From the NCBI RefSeq assembly GCF_000499845.2, contig NC_023750.2:11522653-11586652 (forward strand): a DNA stretch of 64,000 nt, written 5' to 3'. Both the position numbers and the translations under genes were made by a program. This DNA is from Phaseolus vulgaris (lineage: Eukaryota > Streptophyta > Magnoliopsida > Fabales > Fabaceae). How positions within the stretch are numbered: position 1 is the first letter of the stretch; each line of letters starts with the position of its first letter. The notes below the pieces were generated by a model. It was not told the DNA's origin. It worked only from the letters and a program-made list of their open reading frames with translations, and did no database searches. Below, piece after piece: positions 11,098 to 22,340 of this stretch.

Positions 11098-12476
11098 ATT
11101 AGTATCCAAAGGAGTTTTCTATGGGCTTAAGGAATGGATAACAAATCCATATCTTGGGTAAGATGGGAGAACTTGTGTAAACCTTTGGAGGAAGATGGTT
11201 TGGGGATGAAAGACATTAGAAAGTTCAATGGAGATTTGTTGGCTAAATGGAAATGGCATTTGGTGAGTGAACAACAAGGGAAGTGGAAAGATACTGCAGT
11301 ATCAAAATATGGCTCAAAATCAGGTTGACGCCAACCGTCTCTAAAATTCCAATTGTGGTGGTGGAGAGACCTATCTAAAGTATGTGGCAAGAGAGAAGAA
11401 GCGGGATGGTTCCAAGAAACATTATTAGTATGGAAAATTGGATTTGGGACAATGCTAGATTCTGGGAGGACGTCAGGGTTGGCAATAACAATCTTATTAC
11501 CTTGTATCCTAGGCTACACTCTCTATCCTTGGATCAGGGGCTGACGGCGGGCGAGGTAGGCGAGTAGGAAGATTCAGTCTAGCATTGGTGTTTAAGATGG
11601 ATGAGGGTTAGGTTTGAGTGGGAATCTATGCAAGAAGAAGAAATGCTAAGGTATATTTCTTCGGGCATCCTGAAAAGGAAGGTTAAGGACCTTCAAGTGT
11701 GGGGAGGTAATGCTTCAGCAAAGTACTCTACGAAATCAGCCTACAACCGCTTAGCTAATCATGCCACAGGGGTTCATAGGGGTTTTTCAATCAGCTCTGG
11801 CAAGTTAAAGCATTCCCCAATACCCTAACTACTGCCTGGAGAATTTGTTGGAATAGAATCCCAACACGAATTAGCTTGATTAAGAGAGGAGTGATGGTCA
11901 GATTGCCTTCATGTGCACTATGCCATGCTTCAGAGGAGTGCTCCAAACACATGTTCTTAAAATGTGCCATCGCACAATGGGTGTGGGAACTTTGTTTTAG
12001 ATGGATAGGTATCCTGTAGGACCACCATAAGGATTTGAAGTGCTACTTTGAAAACTTTCACTTAGTACATTTGAGTTCTAAGCAGAATCTAATATAGAAA
12101 GGCTTGTGGGTGGCGGTTGTAAGGGTATATGGGAATAAAGAAATTGTGTTATCTTTAACAAAGGAATTTCCGATGCGAAAGAAATTTTCCACATGGAACA
12201 ACTTTGATTATGGTTGTCAATGAAATAGAGGTTATGTTCTATCAATTTCTCTATCTTTGATTGGCAATTTACTAGGAGCATAACTTGAGCTCTACATGTT
12301 TAAAGAGTAGAGTGGGATAGGGTACGGTTCTAAAAGGGAGTTAGGAGGGTCTTGAAGGAAGCCAGAGGAAATGTGTAGACATGTGAGCTGGTACGTGGAG
12401 GTGTAGACATTTGAAACATCACAACAGCAATAAACCATCTACAGCTGCTCTATGTTTCACGCTTTGTAGAGCTTTC
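11098..12476 (+). pseudogene. LINE ORF2 C-terminal region with zinc-knuckle motif
   Basis: The LINE continues with DNKSISWVRWENLCKP (11134), then a degraded stretch with KYSTKSAYNRLAN, and a zf-RVT-like block near 11905-12000 (CALCHASEECSKHMF ... WVWELC), where the Cys/His pattern of plant L1 C-termini is readable. The rest, from about 12030, is probably 3' UTR or decayed tail. It is cut by the Sirevirus element at 12477. Multiple stops and frameshifts. Confidence 0.8.
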
Positions 12477-13926
12477 TGTTGAAGATGGATGAAGCCTCTT
12501 CTCTACCTAGTGTTAGTTTGTGTTTGATGTAGAAAATAGCTAGTTTGTTGTAAAGTTTGTAATAGGTTTAGATGATCTTGTATGTAGGCTTGTGGTTGTG
12601 TGAGGTTGCCTTTTGCTACATGATCTATCCTAGATGCCTAACCAAGCCTAGATCAAGCACATGAAGCGGTTAAAAGTTTTTCCAAAAGCTTTTTAGAGTT
12701 TTCTCCTAAAATCAGGATACTGCACAAAAATAAATCTGTTTCTCTGTAAAAGAACAGGTTTATTCTTTGGTCAGCTGAAGGATTTTTCGAAAGTTAGTTA
12801 GGGCACCAAAGGTACAACTCAGACAGTTATTTCAGTTAGCTGAGTTGGCAGTTTTCACAAAATAAATCTGTTAAGTTCAAAACTGAATCTGTTGTTTTCA
12901 TAACAGCTTTTCAACTGTTTTTTGAAAAGAAGTTAGAAACTGTTTTCTATATAAAGAAAAGTCTCTCTCACATAAAAGGATGCTGAGCAATTACGTTTTT
13001 GACAGAGATCAAACATTTTCTATGTGAGAAGAAGGATTGAAAAGGTTTTTTGAAAGGTTTTCCAAAGGGATTTTCAAGTGTGCTTGTTCTAGGAAACCTT
13101 TGATCTTGGTGAAGGTGCTGGTGCAGTTCTGCAGCAAATTGAACTACTGGTTTTGAGTTCTTGCATCTTCTTTTCAGGTGTAATCTTTCCTTTATTCTGG
13201 TTTGTAAAGGTGTAAGTGTTAGTCACTCCTTGATAGGGTTTCTTGGAGTGCAAGGTGTGCTGAAATAGGGTTTTTCAGCATTGGTTGTATTGTTGTTGTA
13301 GTGTTCAAGAACTGCTGTGGTTGTAAGTGATTGGTACTGTTTTTAGTGGATTCCACCTTGGGGTAAGGTGAAACTGGATGTAGCTTTGTATGAGTGAACC
13401 AGTATAAAAACTTGCGTGCCTTTTCTTCTCATCCCTGCACTCATTTCTGGTTTTGCTTAATTCTATCAAGAACTAAATCTGTTCTTTTGAAATTGAATCT
13501 GTTAATTATGGGTTTAAGTAAAAATTGTTCTTACTGATTTGTTAAAGCTCTCTGATCATAAACAAGGCAGTTGTATATGATGTTTTAATTGATCTGTGAA
13601 CAAATAGTCTATTCATTAAAACCTGAGAAAGATTCATTCTCTTTAAAACCTTGTGTTGAATGATTTTGATTGTTTTCTTAGCATAGCTGTATTCTTCATA
13701 CTCATAAAATCCAACTAATCTGATTCTGTTATAACCCTCTGTTGATTACAATTTTAATTTGAACAAATTCAAATTGTGCTAGATTGCTCTGAAGAATCAA
13801 TCTGTTTCATGTAAAAACAATCTGTTCTTTTGCCTCTGATATACTGAAAATTGTGTGTTCTTGCGAAAATTTTATAAGCTCAATTCACCCCTCCCCTCTT
13901 GAACTTAGACACTAATAGACCCAACA
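12477..13926 (+). repeat. 5' LTR of Sirevirus element
   Basis: 1450 bp, TGTTGAAGATGG to GACCCAACA. Contains a TATA-like box at 12948-12955 and seven or so copies of the octamer AATCTGTT. The 3' LTR is nearly identical. Confidence 0.95.
12948..12955 (+). promoter_or_regulatory. TATA-like box, Sirevirus 5' LTR
   Basis: TATATAAA about 470 bp into the LTR, the strongest TATA match there. It would drive the genomic RNA. Prediction only. Confidence 0.5.
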
Positions 13927-13928
13927 AT

Positions 13929-13942
13929 TGGTATCAAGAGCT
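13929..13942 (+). promoter_or_regulatory. Primer binding site, initiator-Met tRNA type
   Basis: TGGTATCAAGAGCT begins two bases after the 5' LTR. It matches the usual copia PBS complementary to the 3' end of initiator methionine tRNA, with one extra A. Confidence 0.8.
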
Positions 13943-13970
13943 AGGGCTTGTATTTTGCTCAAGTGTATGC

Positions 13971-16900
13971 ATGATGTCTGAGTTTAAAATGCGTTTTGCT
14001 GAAGGTGCGTCTATTAATAGACCTCCTATGTTTGGTGGTGTTAACTATGCTTTCTGGAAAATCAGAATGAAGATCTTTATGGAGTCGATTGACATGGGAA
14101 TCTGGGATGCAGTGGTCAGTGGACCTTTTATACCTATGCAGGTTGTCAAAGATGAAACAATAAAGAAGCCTTGGTCAGAATGGAGTAAAACCGAGAAGAA
14201 GAAGGCCCAATATGACTCCTTAGCCAAGAATATCATCACCTCTGCACTGAATATGGATGAGTTCTTTAGAGTCTCTCAATGTAACTCAGCAAAGGAGATG
14301 TGGGATGTACTAGAGGTAACTCATGAAGGGACTGATGATGTGAAATGAGCAAGGAAGCACTCACTAATTCAGGAGTACGAGTTGTTCAGAATGCAATCAG
14401 AAGAAAGTATTGCAGATGTGCAGAAACGATTTACACATATTGTAAATCACCTCACTGGCCTTGGTAAAGTCTTTGACAAGGAAGAGCTTAACATAAAGGT
14501 GCTAAAATGCCTTGATAGGAGCTGGCAGCCTAAGGTTACAGCAATCTCAGAATCCAGAGATTTATCCAAGATGTCCACTGCTGCACTTTTTGGAAAGCTG
14601 ATAGAGCATGAAATAGAGCTGAAAAGATTGAAAGAACAAGAAATTGTGGAGAAGAAGGCCAAAGGAATTGCTCTGAAAACTACCATGGAACATGATACAA
14701 GTGAGGAAGAAGTTGATCCTGAACATGATGAGACTGTGAGTCTGCTCACCAGAAAATTTAGCAGGTTTCTTAGGAAGAAAAACCGTGACAGAACTCAGCA
14801 AAGAAAAAGGTACTCCAAACAACCTAATGATTCAAATTCTTCAAATTACACGTGCTTTGGATGTGGTAAACCAGGTCATATAAAAGCTGATTGTCCAAAC
14901 AATCAAAATAAAGAAAAATCAGCAAGCAAGAGGAGTGACAAAGGCAAAGGTAGAATAGCATACATCTCATGGGAAGAAAATGATGTATCCTCATCTAGTA
15001 ATTCCTCAACTGAAAGTGAAGAAGCAAATTTGTGCTTCATGGTGAATGATGAAGGATCCAACTCTGACTCAAAAAACAGCAGGAAAAACCAGTGGTACCT
15101 GGACAGTGGTTGCTCAAAGCACATGACTGGTGATGTGACTCAGTTCATAAATCTGAAACTCAAAGCTGAAGGGCATGTCACATATGGGGACAACAATAGA
15201 GGAAAAATTCTTGGAAGAGGAGATGTTGGTACCAAAGACTCAACCACTATTGAGAATGTATTGTATGTTGAAGGGCTAAAACATAATCTTCTAAGCATTA
15301 GCCAGTTGTGTGACAAGGGATACAAGGTCAATTTCGAAGCCAACACTTGTACAATTTCAAATGAAATTTCTGGTAAGGTGTTGTTCACTGGAAAAAGGGT
15401 AAACAACATCTATCTCTTAGACATTATAAAGAGTTGTTCTGAAAATGAGTGTTTGTTATCTAAAGATGATGAGTCATGGTTGTGGCATAGGAGGCTAGCT
15501 CATATTCACACAAATCACTTGAATAAGCTAAAATCTAAGGAACTTGTTTCTCGTTTACCAAACATAAAATTTCAAAATAACATATTGTGTGATGCTTGTG
15601 TAAAGGGAAAACAGACTAGAACTACCTTTAAATCAAAAGATATGGTTTCTACAAATAAAGCTTTGGATGTTTTGCATATGGACTTGTTTGGACCATCTAG
15701 GACTGCTAGCTTAGCTGGAAATTACTATGCTTTGGTGATTGTTGATGACTTTTCAATATATACATGGACCTTGTTTCTTGCTTCTAAAAATGATGCATAT
15801 AAAGCCTTTAAGAAACTTGCTAAGGTTCTGCATAATGAAAATGAAAATAGGATAAAACAGATTCGTAGTGATCATGGGGGAGAATTTCAAAATGCAAAGT
15901 TTGATAGATATTGTGAAAAACATGGAATCACACATAGTTATTCTGCTCCTAGGACACCCCAACAAAATGGTGTTGTTGAAAGAAAGAATAGATCACTAAA
16001 AGAGTTAGCTAGGACTGTGCTAAATGAATCTGGTTTACCTAAATACTTTTGGGATGATGCTGTACACACTGCTTCTTATGTGCTTAACAGAACTTTGATT
16101 AGACCAATTCTTAAGAAAACTCCCTATGAATTGTATAAAGGAAGGAAGCCTAGCATTAGTCATCTTAGGGTATTTGGCTGCAAATGCTTTGTTTTAAATA
16201 ATGGTAAAGATAATCTGGGGAAATTTGATCCTAAATCAGATGAAGGAATACATATTGGTTATGCTATAAATGGTCATGCTTATAAAGTGTATAACAAAAG
16301 ATTGCTTGCAGTTGAAGAATCTATACATTTTGTGTTTGATGAAACAGATTTTTCTGTGCCCAAATCTGTTCTGGATGAATCTGGTTTGGATGATTTAAGA
16401 ACCATTCTGCAAAAGAATCAATCCAGTGAGTTTGATGCAACTAATTCAAATTCTATCAAAGAATCTACTGTGAATGCAGGATTGCCTAAAGAATGGAAGA
16501 CTCCAAGGGATCTCACTCTTGACAATGTAATTGGTAAAATTGAGAAGGGAGTCTCAACAAGGAATTCACTCAATAACTTCTGCAGAACAGTGGCTTTTGT
16601 GTCACAGATTGAGCCTAAAAGCCTGGAAGAAGCACTGCAAGACAGCAATTGGATAACAGCAATGCAGGAAGAGCTGAACCAGTTTGAATACAATGAAGTG
16701 TGGACATTGGTTCCAAGAAAGCATGAGATGAACATCATAGAAACCAAGTGGGTCTACAGGAACAAGATGGATGAACATGGAGCTATCACTAGAAATAAAG
16801 CAAGGCTGGTTGCTAAAGGTTATAACCAAGAAGAGGGAATTGATTTTGGTGAAACCTATGCACCAGTAGCACGTCTTGAAGCTGTCAGATTACTTCTAGC

Positions 16901-18149
16901 ATTTTCCAGCATACAAGGTTTCAAGCTGTTTCAAATGGATGTCAAGAGTTCATTTCTAAATGGTTACATCAATTAAGAAGTCTTTGTATCTCAGCCTCCA
17001 GGGTTTGAAGATCACAAAAATCCAGAACATGTGTACATGCTTAAGAAGGCCTTATATGGATTGAAGCAAACACCTAGGCAATGGTATGAGAGGCTAAGCG
17101 AATTTCTGCTCTCTCAAGGATATAGCCGTGGCAATTCTGATAAAACTCTCTTTATAAAGAAGAAAAGAGAAGACATTATACTTGTGCAAGTCTATGTAGA
17201 TGATATTATCTTTGGATCCACAAATGAAGAGATGTGTGAAGACTTTGTGAAAACCATGAAAAGTGAGTTTGAGATGTCAATGTTAGGAGAAATGAATTTC
17301 TTCCTTGGACTACAAGTTAAACAACTCAATGATGGAATTTTCATAAGCCAAGAAAAATACTGCAAGGAGCTGCTTAAGAGGTTTGATATGGATCAATGCA
17401 AAGCAATCAACACTCTTATTTCAACAAGCTGCCAGCTGGATCAAGATTCTGCAGGAAAATCAGTGGATCAAACCAAGTATAGGGGTTTAATTGGTTCCTT
17501 ATTATACTTAACTGCCAGCAGGCCTGGCATTATGTTTGTTGTGTGCTTATGTGCTAGATATCAATCTGCTCCAAAGGAATCACACTACAATGCAGCAAAG
17601 AGAATTCTGAAATACTTGCAAGGATCTAAGGATGTTGGATTATGGTATCCTAACAATGTATCTTTAAATTTAACTGGTTTTTCAGACTCTGACTTTACAG
17701 GTTGCAAGGTTGACAGAAAAAGCACAAGTGGGACTTGTCACATGCTTGGATCAAGCCTAATCTCTTGGCATTGCAAGAAACAAGCTTGTGTTGCTCTCTC
17801 TACAGCAGAGGCAGAATACATAGCTGTTGGAAGTTGTTGTGCTCAAACCTTATGGCTAAGGCAACAGCTAAGTGATTTTGGAATTTTGTTAAACAAGATA
17901 CCTATAAATTGTGATAATACTAGTGCCATAAATCTGTCTAAGAATCCTGTCATGCACTCAAGGACTAAACATATTGAAATTAGACATCACTTTCTAAGAG
18001 AACATATAGCTAATGGAACTTGTGATATAAAATTCATTGGCACTGAATTTCAATTGGCTGATCTATTTACTAAACCTCTTGCTAAAGATAGGTTTTATTT
18101 TCTTCTAAATGAATTGGGTATCATTAGCTTAACTTGTCCTCTGCAGTGA
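13971..18149 (+). pseudogene. Sirevirus gag-pol polyprotein, two in-frame stops
   Basis: One frame of 1393 codons from ATG 13971, interrupted by TGA at 14346 and TAA at 16974. Domains in order: copia gag; CCHC knuckle [14 protein letters not shown] near residue 295; protease with [11 protein letters not shown] (Asp near 378); GAG-pre-integrase [12 protein letters not shown]; integrase with Asp 571, Asp 634 and Glu 670 (D,D35E spacing); reverse transcriptase with YVDD near 1075; RNase H starting near GFSDSDF (1239) and ending NELGI. The first stop lies in gag before the knuckle, the second in RT before YVDD. There are no frameshifts. The start was chosen because it is the ATG in frame just after the PBS; a second ATG follows immediately. 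Confidence 0.93.
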
Positions 18150-18641
18150 AAATTTCAATCTGTTGTTTTATTTTTTAACATGTTTTGCTCCCTGTTTCAG
18201 AATCACAGTTGTGACTAGGAAAGAGAAAGATTTACTTTTCTCTTTCTCACTTTATCTCTAACTGCTTTTACGGTTATTAATCAGCAGGTCTATGCCAAAT
18301 TAATGTGTGGGTATCCTAACTGATTGGATATTGAGTAGGTGCAACAGATTTGATTTACCAAAATCAGGTTCCAATATATTCTTACGTGAATCCACACCTG
18401 AACTTGCTGCACCATAGGAATAAAATCTGTAGCATATCTGATAGATTTGATTTTTCTTTAAAACCCATAATTCTTGAAATCTGATCAAATTGTCTTGCTT
18501 TAAAATTTGTGATTTTCAAAATTTGGTTTAAAGACTCTATATAAACCTAGCACAAATCAGCTTTTCTCTCACACCTTCTCATCTGTGCTATAAGCTGTTC
18601 AGGTTCACATTTGCTTCACTACAAGTAACAACAGATTGAGC
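18150..18641 (+). other. Spacer between gag-pol and the second Sirevirus ORF
   Basis: About 490 bp, AT-rich, with several AATCTGTT-like octamers. No coding. In Sireviruses this spacer often holds the splice acceptor for the second ORF; a candidate acceptor cannot be chosen here. Confidence 0.6.
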
Positions 18642-19826
18642 ATGGCATCCTCATCACACAGAAAGAAGAAATCCAAAGAGCAATCCAGCAGCAACCAAGG
18701 TATTATGGAGAAATGGTTTGCTGGAGATTCTGAAGCAATGACAAGGTTCATCCATGAGACAAGCAGAAAGCAAGTCAATGCGCCCAAAGTGCTGGAATTC
18801 TCTTGGTTGAGAGAAGAAAATCTGACTGAAGCAAAAACCTTGCCCAAGCATCAAAAGCTGAAGAACTTCCTAGAAATGACTAGAAATGTCTATCCAGACT
18901 TGGTGAAAGTATTCTACAGCAACTTGGTTCAAGATGGCAAAAATTTGGTCTCCCATGTGAAAGGTGTGAAGTTGAAGATTACAAGGGAAATATGGAGCAA
19001 TGTGGGAGGAATCAAGTACTCTGGAATGAAGGTTAGCAAATGGAACACTACTGGAATTCAGGGATTCAACAAGATGCAGTTTTACAAAAGTTGTGTTAGA
19101 AACCCAACTGAACCAGTAGCTAGATTCCATGCTGGAAATCTCACAATCATTCCAAGACTCCTAGCCTACATCATTGCTTGGCAGCTTACTCCAAGAGGAA
19201 GTAATCATGCAACTCTCCATGAAGAAGATTTGATTCTCCTGTACTGTATCATGAACCAACTCAAGGTAAATTGGGTGAGTACAATGGTGGAGCATATGCT
19301 CAAATCCACAAGGTTACCAGACTATCGTTTTCCATATGCCATTTTTGTGTCAAAGCTAATTGATTATTTTGAAGTTGACACTACAAATGAGAGAAATGAC
19401 ACCATTAAGGCAGCTAGTGAAATAGACAACTCTACTCTCTTGAAGATGGGATTTCAAAAGGAGGACGAAAGCTGGGTATTCATAAGGAATGTTGCAAACA
19501 GAGCTGAAAATGAAGCAGCTGATCCAGCAAATGAAGAAGAAGAAAATGCTGATGGAGTGCAGCACATGGATGAATCACTAGTGCACTCTGCTGAACATGA
19601 AGATGTTGCTGCTACAAGTCTAAATGCAATGGTTGCATATGAGGAACCTGAGTACAGAGGTGAACCTCTGTCCATGTTTGAAAGACAAGTGCTAAGCAGG
19701 CTGGACACACTCACATATGAGCAGAAGGCACACTATGAAATGACTTACACCAGGTTTCAACACTTGGATGACCAACTTGAAGGAGTTCAAGTGCAACTAG
19801 CTGAGCTCTACTACAATGACAAGTGA
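18642..19826 (+). CDS. Sirevirus second ORF (env-position, putative plant transposon protein)
   Basis: An intact ORF of 394 residues from ATG 18642 (MASSSHRKKKS). It lies between pol and the 3' LTR, where SIRE/Maximus elements carry the so-called env-like ORF. The N-terminus is basic and Ser-rich. The centre (about residues 40-270) is globular and resembles, from memory, the plant putative transposon protein family sometimes called Transposase_32. An acidic stretch (about 285-335) follows, and the last 50 residues look helical and coiled-coil-like. No signal peptide or clear membrane segment is visible, so an envelope role is not supported. It is shorter than the env-like protein I recall for SIRE1. 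Function unknown. Confidence 0.75.
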   Translation: MASSSHRKKKSKEQSSSNQGIMEKWFAGDSEAMTRFIHETSRKQVNAPKVLEFSWLREENLTEAKTLPKHQKLKNFLEMTRNVYPDLVKVFYSNLVQDGKNLVSHVKGVKLKITREIWSNVGGIKYSGMKVSKWNTTGIQGFNKMQFYKSCVRNPTEPVARFHAGNLTIIPRLLAYIIAWQLTPRGSNHATLHEEDLILLYCIMNQLKVNWVSTMVEHMLKSTRLPDYRFPYAIFVSKLIDYFEVDTTNERNDTIKAASEIDNSTLLKMGFQKEDESWVFIRNVANRAENEAADPANEEEENADGVQHMDESLVHSAEHEDVAATSLNAMVAYEEPEYRGEPLSMFERQVLSRLDTLTYEQKAHYEMTYTRFQHLDDQLEGVQVQLAELYYNDK

Positions 19827-20190
19827 TCCTATATCTAAGTCTTTAGCTTTTATATGTTGTTGAACAATTTGGATTTAATCTGTTTGTCTTTATTCTGCAC
19901 TGTTTTTTAGTTGATTTTATTGTGGTTTGTAATAGAACTTAATACTGGATTTATAGTTTGAACTGTGGTGAATGGCTTGTATGTTTTTATCCCATGCTTT
20001 ATTTTGTTTGATGAATCCAAAGGGGGAGAAGAACAGCTCACAGAGAAAGCTACATGGTACATGGAGGTAGCACAAAACACTCACAACTGCTCAATTCTGG
20101 TTTATGTCTAAAAATTCTGTGCAGGTTTTGGCAGTTAGTCTAATACAGATATCATCAAACTATGCTGTGCAAAGGGGATTTGTCTCCATC
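19827..20190 (+). other. 3' untranslated region of Sirevirus element
   Basis: Non-coding stretch after the second ORF. It includes an internal purine-rich tract (CCAAAGGGGGAGAAG near 20018), similar to the functional PPT and possibly a second plus-strand primer. Confidence 0.6.
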
Positions 20191-20204
20191 AAACAAAGGG
20201 AGAT
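20191..20204 (+). promoter_or_regulatory. Polypurine tract of Sirevirus element
   Basis: AAACAAAGGGAGAT immediately before the 3' LTR. This is the expected plus-strand primer position. Confidence 0.75.
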
Positions 20205-21653
20205 TGTTGAAGATGGATGAAGCCTCTTCTCTACCTAGTGTTAGTTTGTGTTTGATGTAGAAAATAGCTAGTTTGTTGTAAAGTTTGTAATAGGTTTAGA
20301 TGATCTTGTATGTAGGCTTGTGGTTGTGTGAGGTTGCCTTTTGCTACATGATCTATCCTAGATGCCTAACCAAGTCTAGATCAAGCACATGAAGCGGTTA
20401 AAAGTTTTTCCAAAAGCTTTTTAGAGTTTACTCCTAAAATCAGGATACTGCACAAAAATAAATCTGTTTCTCTGTAAAAGAACAGGTTTATTCTTTGGTC
20501 TGCTGAAGGGTTTTTCGAAAGTTAGTTAGGGCACCAAAGGTACAACTCAGACAGTTATTTCAGTTAGCTGAGTTGGCAGTTTTCACAAAATAAATCTGTT
20601 AAGTTCAAAACTGAATCTGTTGTTTTCATAACAGCTTTTCAACTGTTTTTGAAAAGAAGTTAGAAACTGTTTTCTATATAAAGAAAAGTCTATCTCACAT
20701 AAAAGGATGCTGAGCAATTACGTTTTTGACAGAGATCAAACATTTTCTATGTGAGAAGAAGGATTGAAAAGGTTTTTTGAAAGGTTTTCCAAAGGGATTT
20801 TCAAGTGTGCTTGTTCTAGGAAACCTTTGATCTTGGTGAAGGTGCTGGTGCAGTTCTGTAGCAAATTGAACTACTGGTTTTGAGTTCTTGCATCTTCTTT
20901 TCAGGTGTAATCTTTCCTTTATTCTGGTTTGTAAAGGTGTAAGTGTTAGTCACTCCTTGATAGGGTTTCTTGGAGTGCAAGGTGTGCTGAAATAGGGTTT
21001 TTCAGCATTGGTTGTATTGTTGTTGTAGTGTTCAAGAACTGCTGTGGTTGTAAGTGATTGGTACTGTTTTTAGTGGATTCCACCTTGCGGTAAGGTGAAA
21101 CTGGATGTAGCTTTGTATGAGTGAACCAGTATAAAAACTTGCGTGCCTTTTCTTCTCATCCCTGCACTCATTTCTGGTTTTGCTTAATTCTATCAAGAAC
21201 TAAATCTGTTCTTTTGAAATTGAATCTGTTAATTCTGGGTTTAAGTAAAAACTGTTCTTACTGATTTGTTAAAGCTCTATGATCATAAACAAGGCAGTTG
21301 TATATGATGTTTTAATTGATCTGTGAACAAATAGTCTATTCATTAAAACCGGAGAAAGATTTATTCTCTTTAAAACCTTGTGTTGAATGATTTTGATTGT
21401 TTTCTTAGCATAGCTGTATTCTTCATACTCATAAAATCCAACTAATCTGATTCTGTTATAACCCTCTGTTGATTACAATTTTAATTTGAACAAATTCAAA
21501 TTGTGCTAGACTGCTCTGAAGAATCAATCTGTTTCATGTAAAAACAATCTGTTCTTTTGCCTCTGATATACTGAAAATTGTGTGTTCTTGCGAAAATTTT
21601 ATAAGCTCAATTCACCCCTCCCCTCTTGAACTTAGACACTAATAGACCCAACA
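20205..21653 (+). repeat. 3' LTR of Sirevirus element
   Basis: 1449 bp, colinear with 12477-13926. About 13 substitutions and one lost T in a T-run separate the two. Followed by the CTTTC duplication. Confidence 0.95.
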
Positions 21654-21658
21654 CTTTC

Positions 21659-22340
21659 TAATAAGGGCCTGTTAGAGCTACGTACTAGGATGAGCAATGG
21701 AAGAAAGGACGAGTTTTGGACATGTTTTTGAAGCATTCTTTTTTGTCCTTGAAGCAACAATGACCACAGTTTACTGCATAATCATGCAGTTAAGACTGGT
21801 GCATAAAAGATCATGGAGAAAAGGGGATGTTTTTATCACTCACTAAGGTATACATGTATGTTGCTTCGAGTGGTGAAAAATTTGTTATGTTATGCATATT
21901 CCTTTACAGCAAAATCAATATAAGCTGAGACGTAAGAACTGGCAGTGAAAATTGTGATGTTAAATGCAGATAAGGACAAAAAGGGATGTTAAACTGGCAG
22001 TGAAAAGTGATGTTATGCCTTATTCTACACAGATCAAGTCTTTGACACAGGACCAAAAGCGCTAAGCACACAGGCAAGCATTGGTATGAAGGATTTTTCA
22101 GACTGGTGTTCTTTTAATTGAGGAAAGACAACGTACATCAAGGCAATGCTTTTATTTTGCCATTATATTTTTGAAGTAATGCTGTCAAAAGAGATTTATG
22201 CAGTTTATGCTGCATAATTCTGCAGCAAGCGTAGCAATCCAAATACTTGTTCCATTGATGATTGTAATTGTTGCTTTGGATTCCTATAAACTGTGAGGTT
22301 GTTCTGTATAAAGGAACACTCCTTTAATTTATTTATTTTT
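21659..22340 (+). other. Possible LINE 3' tail
   Basis: Continues the sequence broken by the Sirevirus insertion. No protein domain is readable. The stretch ending TTTAATTTATTTATTTTTTTCC near 22320-22345 could be a LINE 3' end, but no poly(A) with a duplication was found. Confidence 0.3.

Larger units (their letters stand above)
12477..21653 (+). mobile_element. Full-length Sirevirus-type (SIRE/Maximus) Ty1/copia element
   Basis: A complete 9177-bp LTR retrotransposon: 5' LTR, tRNA-type PBS, gag-pol in one frame, a second ORF in the place of the Sirevirus extra ORF, polypurine tract and 3' LTR. It is flanked by a perfect 5-bp duplication CTTTC (12472-12476 and 21654-21658). By hand the two LTRs differ at about 13 substitutions and one single-base indel over 1449 bp, so the insertion is recent. 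Gag-pol has two in-frame stops, so this copy is probably not autonomous, although most domains are intact. It is the youngest element in the left half and sits in LINE sequence. Confidence 0.95.

Noticed and set aside
18642..19826. Calling the Sirevirus second ORF a viral envelope gene
   Set aside because: Position fits, but no signal peptide, cleavage site or membrane anchor is visible.
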